A stretch of DNA of 64,000 bases from Streptomyces phaeofaciens (GTDB lineage Bacteria; Actinomycetota; Actinomycetes; Streptomycetales; Streptomycetaceae), in the NCBI RefSeq assembly GCF_014648915.1, contig NZ_BMSA01000015.1:124001-188000 (forward strand), written 5' to 3'. How positions within the stretch are numbered: the first letter of the stretch is position 1; every line of letters starts with the position of its first letter. The translations under genes and the position numbers were made by a program. This document shows positions 15,004 to 21,631 of this stretch, piece after piece. The notes under the pieces are model-generated. The model searched no databases. It was not told the origin of the DNA and saw only the letters and a program-made list of their open reading frames with translations.

Positions 15004-16800
15004 TCACAGGTCGTACGCCCGCAGCCACAGCTCCAGGGTGAGCACCAGCCACAGCTTGCCGCCCTGCCGGGGCAGCAGCGCGCCCCGGCCGCGCATCCAG
15101 GTCCGTACGGTGTCGGGCCGGAAGAGCCCCCGGCGTCGGGCGGCCCGGCCGAGCAGCAGATCGCCGACCGGCTCGCGCAGCGGCCCGCTCAGCCACTGCT
15201 GCACCGGCACCCTCATCCCGCTCTTGGGGCGGTCCACGACGGTGGCGGGCAGCAGATCCCGTACGGCTTCCTTCAGCACCCATTTCTCGGCGGTGCCCCG
15301 GAGTTTGAGGGCGGGCGGGGTGGCGAAGGCGTGGTCCACCACCCGTCGGTCGAAGAGCGGGGCGCGGCCCTGGATCCCCTGGGAGGCGGTCAGCCGTTCG
15401 ACCTTGGTGAGGATGTGATGGGCGCCCTTGGTCCGCAGGTTGCAGTGGAGCAGCTGGTTGAGGAGGTGGGTCATGCGGTCGGGGCCCGTCAGATAGGGCT
15501 CGACGAAGCGTTGCGGGGGCGGCGCGGACTCCAGCGCGGACAGCGCGTCGGCGGTCAGCAGGTCCGCAAGGTCGGTCCCGCACTTTCGGTAGGAGCGCAG
15601 ATAGGCGGTGGCCCGGTCCTCGTACCAGGGCGACCCGGGCGCTCCCGGAGCCCCGGCGTGCATCTCCTGGACCAGCATCGGGAGGTTCTTCGGCCCGCCG
15701 AACACGGGGTCTCCGCCCTCCCCGTTGAGGGCGACACTCAGCCCGTCCGCCGCGACCGCCTCGGCGAGCATCAGGTTCGGCACGGTCAGGGGGTCGCCGA
15801 CCGGGCTGTCGAGCAGGGCGGCCGTGTCGGCGAGGCGGGCGGCGACCGCCTCGCCGGAGACCGTCAGCACCCGGTGCCGGGTGTGACAGTGGGCGGCGAC
15901 GAGGCCCGAGTAGCCGAGTTCGTTGGGGAGTTCGTCGCCGAAGCTGATGGAGTAGGTGCGCACGGGGTGGCTGTGCAGCTTCGCGGCGAGCGCGGTGACC
16001 AGCGAGCTGTCGATGCCGCCGGACAGCAGGACACCGACGGCCTCGGCCTCGGGCAGCCGTCGTGCGGTGGCCTCTTCGAGGAGGGCACGCAGGGCGAGAA
16101 CGTGATCGTCGGAGCTGTCGGATCCGTGGGATTCGTCGGCCCCCTGCTCGGGGATGCGTTCCTGGGGTTCCCAGTGGACCGTCTCGGTCACGGTCCCGTC
16201 GGCGGCCAGCCGCAGCACCCGGCCGGGCAGCACCTCGCGCACGCCCTCCAGCAGCGTCTCCTCGCCCGGCAGATAGGCGAAGGTGAGGAAGGAGCGTACG
16301 GCGGACAGGTTCACGCGGGTGCCCAGCGCGGGCCAGCGGCGCAGGGCGCGCAGGGAGGTGGAGGCGGCCCAGGCGTCGGCGGCACGGGCGTAGAAGAGGG
16401 TGCGGGCGCCGACGTGGTCGCGGATCAGCACGAGGTCGCGGCCGTCGAGGACGGCGAGCGCGAACATGCCCTCGGCCAGCGCGACGCCCTGTTCGCCGAG
16501 CCGGGCCCAGCAGCGCAGCAGCAGTTCGCCGTCACGGGCGCCGGGTGGGGCGGGGGCGCCGTCGGCGGCCAGCGCGGCGAGGAGTTCGGCGCGGTTGTGC
16601 AGGGTGACCTCTCCGACGGCACGCATCCCGTGCGCGTCGAACGGCCCCTGGGCATGACCGGGTTCGTCCCGCACGAGGGCCAGTCCGGGCGCGACGGCCG
16701 AGGCGCCCATCGCGGCGAGATGCGCGTCGGCGGGGCCGGGCCGGCCGTCGGAGCGCCGATGCCCGTTCTCCGTGGCGAGACAGACGCAGAAGCGCGCCAT
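15004..16800 (-). CDS. asparagine synthetase-like protein (class II amidotransferase plus PP-loop), lacking Cys2
   Basis: A 598-residue protein with an N-terminal class II glutaminase-like domain (about 1-210) and a C-terminal adenylating synthetase domain whose PP-loop SGGIDSS is at residues 260-266. The family normally uses Cys2, exposed after Met removal, as the glutamine nucleophile. Here the start reads MARFCVC, with Cys at positions 5 and 7 and no ATG, GTG or TTG directly before either. The glutaminase half may therefore be inactive or ammonia-dependent, as in amide-forming or ring-closing relatives such as lasso-peptide cyclases. No peptide precursor or leader-processing gene is nearby. 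The gene follows a 9-bp tandem repeat. Confidence 0.8.
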   Translation of the reverse strand: MARFCVCLATENGHRRSDGRPGPADAHLAAMGASAVAPGLALVRDEPGHAQGPFDAHGMRAVGEVTLHNRAELLAALAADGAPAPPGARDGELLLRCWARLGEQGVALAEGMFALAVLDGRDLVLIRDHVGARTLFYARAADAWAASTSLRALRRWPALGTRVNLSAVRSFLTFAYLPGEETLLEGVREVLPGRVLRLAADGTVTETVHWEPQERIPEQGADESHGSDSSDDHVLALRALLEEATARRLPEAEAVGVLLSGGIDSSLVTALAAKLHSHPVRTYSISFGDELPNELGYSGLVAAHCHTRHRVLTVSGEAVAARLADTAALLDSPVGDPLTVPNLMLAEAVAADGLSVALNGEGGDPVFGGPKNLPMLVQEMHAGAPGAPGSPWYEDRATAYLRSYRKCGTDLADLLTADALSALESAPPPQRFVEPYLTGPDRMTHLLNQLLHCNLRTKGAHHILTKVERLTASQGIQGRAPLFDRRVVDHAFATPPALKLRGTAEKWVLKEAVRDLLPATVVDRPKSGMRVPVQQWLSGPLREPVGDLLLGRAARRRGLFRPDTVRTWMRGRGALLPRQGGKLWLVLTLELWLRAYDL

Positions 16801-16855
16801 CGACAGGGTCCTTTCCTGTTGCCGGACGGCCGGAATTGCCGAACGGGTCGGACGT

Positions 16856-16918
16856 GCCGAACGGGCCGAACGGGCCGAACGGGCCGAACGGGCCGAACGG
16901 GCCGAACGGGCCGAACGG
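16856..16918. repeat. seven perfect tandem copies of a 9-bp unit
   Basis: The unit GCCGAACGG is repeated seven times without change from 16856 to 16918, with a further isolated copy at 16838-16846. It lies in the 162-bp gap between the asparagine-synthetase-like gene (start 16800) and the gene ending at 16963, so it falls in the 5' untranslated region of the former on the - strand. Both strands can be read as short peptide repeats, but no credible gene covers it. It could be a slippage-prone array affecting expression of 15004-16800, or a multi-site binding region. Confidence 0.9.
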
Positions 16919-16962
16919 GCCGGTCCGGGGCGCGCGGCCCTCGTGTGCTGTGGCGCGTTCGG

Positions 16963-17466
16963 TCAGCCGAAGTCGTCGTCGCTCCAGCCGCCGTCGTCGT
17001 CGCCCCAGTCGCCGCCGTCCCAGTCGTCCCCGCCGCCGCCGCTCCCTCCCTCGGACGAGCTCTGCGCCTGCCGGCGCAGTTCCTCTTCCTCCTCGGGTGT
17101 GAGGTCGAGCGGCGGAAGCTGGGAGGCGGTGACGGCGAGTCCCGCCACGCCGAGGCCGACGAGGGCGGCCCCCATCCGGCCGCCGAACGACGTCCGGTTG
17201 ACCATGAGGGTCTCGCCGCGCCCCCAGAGGGTCCGGCCGTAGCCGATGTCCCGCCCGTAGGTCACCGTGCCATCGGCGAGCGTCCGCTTGACGATCTTCT
17301 TGCCCAGCAGTTCGTCGGTGCCCGCGCCGCCCCGATCGTCGTGCCAGTGCACCACGCCGCCGGAGCCGCGCCGACGCCACTCCTGCCGGCCGTCCTCGTA
17401 GGTGCGGTGGACACTGCCGTCGGCGAGCAGTTCGTCCGTGTAGCCGACTTCGCGTGGGCGGATCAT
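16963..17466 (-). CDS. uncharacterised membrane protein with an acidic Trp-rich tail
   Basis: A 167-residue protein of unknown function. The first 90 residues contain two related beta-hairpin-like repeats of the form DELLADGSVHRTYEDGR and DELLGKKIVKRTLADGT. One hydrophobic segment follows (MGAALVGLGVAGLAVTA, about 97-113). The last 30 residues are almost entirely Asp, Gly and Trp (DDWDGGDWGDDD type repeats). It sits between the Toprim-like trio and the asparagine-synthetase-like gene on the same strand, so a functional link to either is possible. I find no enzymatic motif. Confidence 0.65.
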   Translation of the reverse strand: MIRPREVGYTDELLADGSVHRTYEDGRQEWRRRGSGGVVHWHDDRGGAGTDELLGKKIVKRTLADGTVTYGRDIGYGRTLWGRGETLMVNRTSFGGRMGAALVGLGVAGLAVTASQLPPLDLTPEEEEELRRQAQSSSEGGSGGGGDDWDGGDWGDDDGGWSDDDFG

Positions 17467-17554
17467 GCGCTTCGGTCCTTGGGTCTGCGGTGCTCGGGCA
17501 TACGGTCACAGGTCGTCGTACGGTCGTCGGGGCGGGGTCGGCCTCGGGGGCGGG

Positions 17555-18397
17555 TCATCCGTCGGGCCAGGTCATGAAGCCGGCGGTGCGCAGTTCACGC
17601 AGATCGCCCCAGACGGACTGACGGGCCGGCCGGGGGCCGCGGGTGAGCCGGAGCACCGCCCGCAGGAGCCGGGCCGGCGGTACCGCGGCGACCTCGGCGA
17701 ACCGGCCCCCGGCGAGCCAGGCGGCCTCGGCGGGCCTGAGGCCGCGCGGCAGCGGTGCGAGCGGCGGCACCGGGGCGGGCCTGCGCCCGGACACCAGGCG
17801 CAGGGCCTCGGCGTGCCGGGGCACAAGACCGAGCGAGGCGACCCGGGCGGAGGCCGGTCCCAGCGCGTCGCGCACCCGGGCGGGCAGGGCGATCCCGGTG
17901 GGGCTCGCGTCGTGCAGGACGTGCACGGTGGCGCCTTCGGCCCGCTCCAGGGCTGCCACCAGCCGGGGGTCGAGCGGCAGATCGTCCTCGGCGCTCAGGA
18001 CGGGACAGGCCGCCTCCAGGTGCGCGTGGTTGGCCAGCAGCATCCCGGCGATGGCACGGTCCTGGCAGATCAGCAGCCGGGGCAGCCCGTAGGCGTAGAG
18101 GTCGGGTTCCCGGGCCGGGCCGCCGATCGTCGGGGCGGCGGTCACCGGAGCGGGGAGCAGTCCGGCCGGTTCCCTGCCGCGCAGCGCCTCGGTGAACCGG
18201 GACAGGCGCAGCGGCGGGGCCGGGCTGTGCGGGATGCGCCGCACCGGTGCGGGTGTCGGACGCAGGACGCGGCAGGTCTCGTAGTACAGCTGCCGCTCGG
18301 TGAAGCGGAGGTTCCCGGGTGCGGCGGCGCGCCGTGCGGCGACGGTGATCGCCCGCTCCAGCAGCAGCCGGCCGACCGGGGTCGTGGACGTCGGCAT
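17555..18397 (-). CDS. Toprim-like protein, third paralog (no zinc ribbon or membrane segment)
   Basis: A 280-residue protein starting at ATG one base after the upstream stop. I read it as a degenerate relative of the Spo11/TopoVI-A family. A helical N terminus carries RQLYY (35-39), where topoisomerase VI A and Spo11 have their winged-helix catalytic Tyr. LLICQDRAIAGMLL (108-121) corresponds to the first Toprim strand, HDASPTG (162-168) to the D-x-D-P-x-G loop, and SLGLVP (188-193) to the LGL-P motif. The first acidic residue is absent and the second Asp of DxD is Ser, so metal-dependent cleavage is doubtful. It ends in GFMTWPDG, a signature shared with the two upstream paralogs. The assignment rests on motif order only. 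Confidence 0.6.
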   Translation of the reverse strand: MPTSTTPVGRLLLERAITVAARRAAAPGNLRFTERQLYYETCRVLRPTPAPVRRIPHSPAPPLRLSRFTEALRGREPAGLLPAPVTAAPTIGGPAREPDLYAYGLPRLLICQDRAIAGMLLANHAHLEAACPVLSAEDDLPLDPRLVAALERAEGATVHVLHDASPTGIALPARVRDALGPASARVASLGLVPRHAEALRLVSGRRPAPVPPLAPLPRGLRPAEAAWLAGGRFAEVAAVPPARLLRAVLRLTRGPRPARQSVWGDLRELRTAGFMTWPDG

Positions 18398-18398
18398 G

Positions 18399-19523
18399 TC
18401 AGTTCCCGTCCTTCGCCGGTGGTTCCGCAGGCCGCGGCCAGGTCATGAACCCGACCGCCGCGGCCTTGTCCTGCTCGCCGTCCGAGGCGCCGCGGGCCTT
18501 GTCCACGGCGCGCTCCACGGCCGACTCCACCAGGGCGGGCGGAGCCGCGGCGACGGGGCTGAACCAGCCCTCGACCAGCCAGGCGGCGTCCCTCGGGGCG
18601 TGCTCCTCCATCCGCCGCAGCCAGGCGGGCGGTTCCGTCCGCAGGTGCGCGGGGGGTTCCTCGTGGAGCGTCAGGACCCGGCGGTCGCCGGCGACCGCCC
18701 GCACCGGCAGCCCGGCGTCCACGACGACCTGCCCGGGCCGGCTCGCGCGGGCGTCGGCGACCAGTTGGAGGCCGCTCGCACTCGCGTCGTGGAGCACCAC
18801 CACGGGCCCGGTCCCGGTCAGTTCCTCCAGCTCGGCGGCGACCGTGAGGTTCAGCCGTCGCGGAAATCCGTTGGCCGCGAGGAAGACGCGGACGGCCGGG
18901 TCCGGGCAGAGCAGTGCGACCGTCTCCGAACGCGGTTCCCCGCCCGTGCGCCGGCCCGTGCCCCGGCTGTCCCGGCTGTCCTCGTCAGGGGTCCGGTACG
19001 TCCGGTCGTCCACGATCCCGGGCGGCAGGCTTCCGTACACCTGGACCCATCGCCCGCAGATCATCGTGCGGAACTCGCTCGGCGAGGGCGACAGATGCGC
19101 ACCGGCGCGGCGCGCGGGCCGGTACGGCTTGCCACGCGCCACCACGTACAGGAGCACGGCCGCCCCCGCGCTCCCCCACCAGACGAGGCCGGCGGAGGGC
19201 ATGTCCGCCACGAGGAAGGCGAGCGCCACGAGCCCGGCGGCCAGGACGGTCCCCACCACGCGCCCCACCCATGGCCGGCGTCCGCTCTCCGGGGTCTTCG
19301 GCCAGGTGTGATGGGCGGTCCGGGCCAGGTACCCGAACTGGGTGACGGTGACCTTGCGGCGGCCGCCGTCGGTCAGCTTCTCGGCGACACGCCGGATGCG
19401 GGTGTCGTGCATGCCCCGGCCGTGCACCTTCGGGTCGAGGGCGAAGGGGCGCTCGCAGGTGGCGCACACCTGGCCGGCGCGTTCCTTGAGCAGCAGGGAG
19501 GCGTGGCAGTGGGGGCAGATCAT
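18399..19523 (-). CDS. Toprim-like protein, second paralog, with zinc ribbon and membrane segments
   Basis: A 374-residue paralog of the flanking genes. It opens with a zinc ribbon (Cys3, Cys6, Cys20, Cys23), followed by a winged-helix-like region with TQFGY (61-65), two likely transmembrane helices (about 88-106 and 112-130), a YGSLPPGIVDD motif, and the Toprim-like core (LLCPDPA at 204-210, LHDASASG at 244-251). The GFMTWP signature is at 358-363, before a short tail. The stretch 175-198 is Arg/Asp/Ser rich and likely disordered. Zinc ribbon and core would both face the cytoplasm if the two helices form a hairpin. Function unknown. Confidence 0.62.
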   Translation of the reverse strand: MICPHCHASLLLKERAGQVCATCERPFALDPKVHGRGMHDTRIRRVAEKLTDGGRRKVTVTQFGYLARTAHHTWPKTPESGRRPWVGRVVGTVLAAGLVALAFLVADMPSAGLVWWGSAGAAVLLYVVARGKPYRPARRAGAHLSPSPSEFRTMICGRWVQVYGSLPPGIVDDRTYRTPDEDSRDSRGTGRRTGGEPRSETVALLCPDPAVRVFLAANGFPRRLNLTVAAELEELTGTGPVVVLHDASASGLQLVADARASRPGQVVVDAGLPVRAVAGDRRVLTLHEEPPAHLRTEPPAWLRRMEEHAPRDAAWLVEGWFSPVAAAPPALVESAVERAVDKARGASDGEQDKAAAVGFMTWPRPAEPPAKDGN

Positions 19524-19563
19524 CCGCCCTCCTCGGCCGGCTCGTCCGTTCTCCCCGGCCGGG

Positions 19564-20580
19564 TCATCCGGCCTCCTCGGGCCAGGTGAGGAATCCGAGG
19601 GAGGCGGCTCGGCGCCGCTCCGGATCGGCCGCGGCGCCCGCCTTCTCGACGGCCCGGGAGACGACGGCCAGCAGTTTGGCGGGCGGCACCCCGACGAGCG
19701 GGAAACCCCAGCCCCCGCCCAGCCACTTCAGCTGCGCCGGGGTGAACTCACCGCTCTGCCGAAGCAGTTGCACGATGCCCGCGTCCGGCGCGCCGCCGCG
19801 CACGGGTACCGCGCGTTCCAGGCCGTGCACGGCGCCGAGCGGCAGGCCGATGTCGACGACCGGGCGTCCGGGCTGCGCGGTGCGGACCCGGTGGGCGAGC
19901 AGCAGGCCCTCGGCGTCGGCGTCGTGGAGCACCAGGACGGGTCCCCGGCCGGGCAGGGCGCCCGGGGCGGCCGCCAGGGTGAGCCCGTGGCGGGTGGTCA
20001 GGCCGGCCGCGTCGAGGAAGACGGCGACGGACCGGTCGGGACAGAGCAGGACGAGCCCGTCGCCCCGGGTGCCCGGGGTGCCCTGGGACGGAGGGTGGCT
20101 GTCGTCGATCACGCCGGGCGGCAGGGAGCCGTAGACGCTCTTCCACTCCGCCAGCGGGCCGGTGCGGAAGGCCTCCCGGGTGAGCCGGGGCCGGCCCCGG
20201 CCCACACCCCTCACCTGTGCGACGACGAAGCCCAGCGCCGCGAGCAGCGACAGGCCGCCGACGACGGCGAAGAGGGTGACGTCGGAGCCCAGTCCGACGA
20301 GCACGGCGACGATCCCGATGATGATCAACGCGACGGCGCAGCCCATCTCGACCCGGGTGTCCCGCAGCGACCTGCGGGACAGCGCGTACCACAACTGCCC
20401 CGTCGTGCAGGGCACCCGGCCGCCGTCGGTGAGCTTGAGGGTGATCCGGCGGACCCGGAGGTCGTTCAGGCTCAGCGGGTTGGTCTTGGGGTCCAGGGCG
20501 TACCTGCGCCCGCACTTGCCGCAGACGTTGCCGGGCCGCTCCTTGCGCAACAGGGACATCTGGCAATGCGGACAGATCAC
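19564..20580 (-). CDS. Toprim-like protein, first paralog, with zinc ribbon and membrane segments
   Basis: A 338-residue protein starting at GTG overlapping the cupin stop (GTGA). Architecture matches the downstream paralog: zinc ribbon (Cys3, Cys6, Cys20, Cys23), TTGQLWY (59-65) in the winged-helix-like region, two hydrophobic helices (about 79-97 and 103-121), YGSLPPGVIDD, LLCPDRSVAVFL (178-189), and LHDADAEG (218-225). This copy alone keeps an intact D-x-D in the Toprim loop, so it is the most likely of the three to bind metal. It ends with GFLTWPEEAG. No experimentally known family comes to mind; the Spo11/TopoVI-A relation is my inference from motif order. Confidence 0.62.
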   Translation of the reverse strand: MICPHCQMSLLRKERPGNVCGKCGRRYALDPKTNPLSLNDLRVRRITLKLTDGGRVPCTTGQLWYALSRRSLRDTRVEMGCAVALIIIGIVAVLVGLGSDVTLFAVVGGLSLLAALGFVVAQVRGVGRGRPRLTREAFRTGPLAEWKSVYGSLPPGVIDDSHPPSQGTPGTRGDGLVLLCPDRSVAVFLDAAGLTTRHGLTLAAAPGALPGRGPVLVLHDADAEGLLLAHRVRTAQPGRPVVDIGLPLGAVHGLERAVPVRGGAPDAGIVQLLRQSGEFTPAQLKWLGGGWGFPLVGVPPAKLLAVVSRAVEKAGAAADPERRRAASLGFLTWPEEAG

Positions 20581-21356
20581 CGTCGGTCCTCCAGTCCCTG
20601 CGCGACCCTGCGCAGCCGGGCGGCCAGTCGCTCCCGCACGGTGGTCACGCCCGGCCCGCGCACCTCCTGGACCCGCTCGATGTCGCGCAGGGCGGCGGCG
20701 AGTTCGAGGTAGCCGGCGCGGGCGAGGGTGCCGGTGCGGGCGCCGGGGGGCGCGGTGGTGGCGCCGTGCGGCGGACCGGCCGCCCTGCGCTCCGCCTCGG
20801 GGGCGGTGATCGCGTAGTCCTCGTGATCGATGCCGTAGCCGGTGTTGGCGGCCAGGATGGTCAGCGGGGTGGTGTCCCGGTTGGCGAAGGAGTGCGGCAT
20901 CATCTCCGGGATCCGGATCAACCCGCCCGGCGCGAGCGGGACCTCGGTGACCTTGCCGCGCTCGCTGTCGTACAGGCCGCAGGCCGCGTAGCCGAGGCTG
21001 AGGACGAAGTGCTCCCCGCCGTGCGCGTGCGGGGTGAAGGCGCTGCGAGGGCCGACGATGCCGAGTTTGACGGTGGCGTTGGAAGGGCGCTCGGGGGACG
21101 TGGCCGCGTCCCCGACGAGGTAGTGGGCGAACTGCCCGTCGTCGATGAACCGCAGGAGGTCCCGCTCGGGTCCCAGGTCCCGGGCGCCGTCACGGTCGGC
21201 GAGGACGACGGAGCCGTCGGCCCGCAGCCGGTACAGCCGCACGCCGCGGGGCAGCTCCCCCGGCCCCCCTCGACCGTCCGGCGTGTCCGATATGGCCGGG
21301 TCCGCCGTGCCTGACACCTCTTCACGCGTGCTGCCGAACAAGCGCGCCTCCCCCAC
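20577..21356 (-). CDS. cupin domain protein
   Basis: A 259-residue protein with a central cupin fold: HAHGGEHFVLSLGYAACGLYD gives the first His-rich metal motif and IPEMMPHSFANRDTTP the second. Residues 35-70 and the C-terminal 60 residues (Ala/Arg-rich helix) are outside the cupin. Its stop overlaps the first Toprim-like paralog (GTGA), so it leads that operon. Cupins with this pattern may be small-molecule sensors or dioxygenase-like enzymes; nothing identifies the ligand. The start at 21356 is the first in frame, and shorter starts are possible. Confidence 0.72.
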   Translation of the reverse strand: MGEARLFGSTREEVSGTADPAISDTPDGRGGPGELPRGVRLYRLRADGSVVLADRDGARDLGPERDLLRFIDDGQFAHYLVGDAATSPERPSNATVKLGIVGPRSAFTPHAHGGEHFVLSLGYAACGLYDSERGKVTEVPLAPGGLIRIPEMMPHSFANRDTTPLTILAANTGYGIDHEDYAITAPEAERRAAGPPHGATTAPPGARTGTLARAGYLELAAALRDIERVQEVRGPGVTTVRERLAARLRRVAQGLEDRR

Positions 21357-21485
21357 GTGCCGCTCCCGTACGCATGCGATGGTAAGCCGCTGATCCGGAA
21401 TGCGACGAGGTCACGCGGGGACCAACGGGCGACATCGGACCGAACGGCGGGTGAACGGAACCCCCGCGCGCGAGCGTCCCCGCGC

Positions 21486-21527
21486 CGGCGGTCCGTGGCG
21501 GCGGTCCGCGGCGGTCCGCGGCGGTCC
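21486..21527. repeat. short direct repeats in the divergent region between cupin and channel genes
   Basis: Four copies of CGGCGGTCC begin at 21486, 21499, 21509 and 21519, the last three at exact 10-bp spacing. They lie in the 275-bp gap between the cupin gene (- strand, start 21356) and the channel-like gene (+ strand). Ten-base spacing puts copies on one DNA face, which would suit a cooperative repressor or activator, but low-complexity drift in GC-rich DNA is equally possible. I see nothing else definite in this gap. Confidence 0.55.
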
Positions 21528-21631
21528 CTCTTCCCGAAAGGATGAATGCCCCGTCGGCACGGCGTGTCGCGGAGGCGGGAGCCAGCACGCTTCGTCTCCG
21601 GGAACCGTGCGGCGGACGTCAGGGGGCAGGT

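Noticed and set aside
15004..16800. Lasso-peptide biosynthesis based on the asparagine-synthetase-like gene
   Set aside because: No precursor peptide, PqqD-like leader-binding protein or transglutaminase-like protease is near it, and the protein retains a full glutaminase-domain length.
16836..16924. A Gly-Pro-Phe repeat peptide (- strand) or an Ala-Glu-Arg repeat peptide (+ strand) from the 9-bp array
   Set aside because: Neither frame has a proper start with a ribosome-binding site or a family context; the repeat is best treated as non-coding leader DNA.
13558..17577. A 1339-codon open frame on the + strand spanning several - strand genes
   Set aside because: It is antisense to the aldehyde dehydrogenase and asparagine-synthetase-like genes, which have intact catalytic motifs. 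The translation is low-complexity Arg/Gly/Pro.
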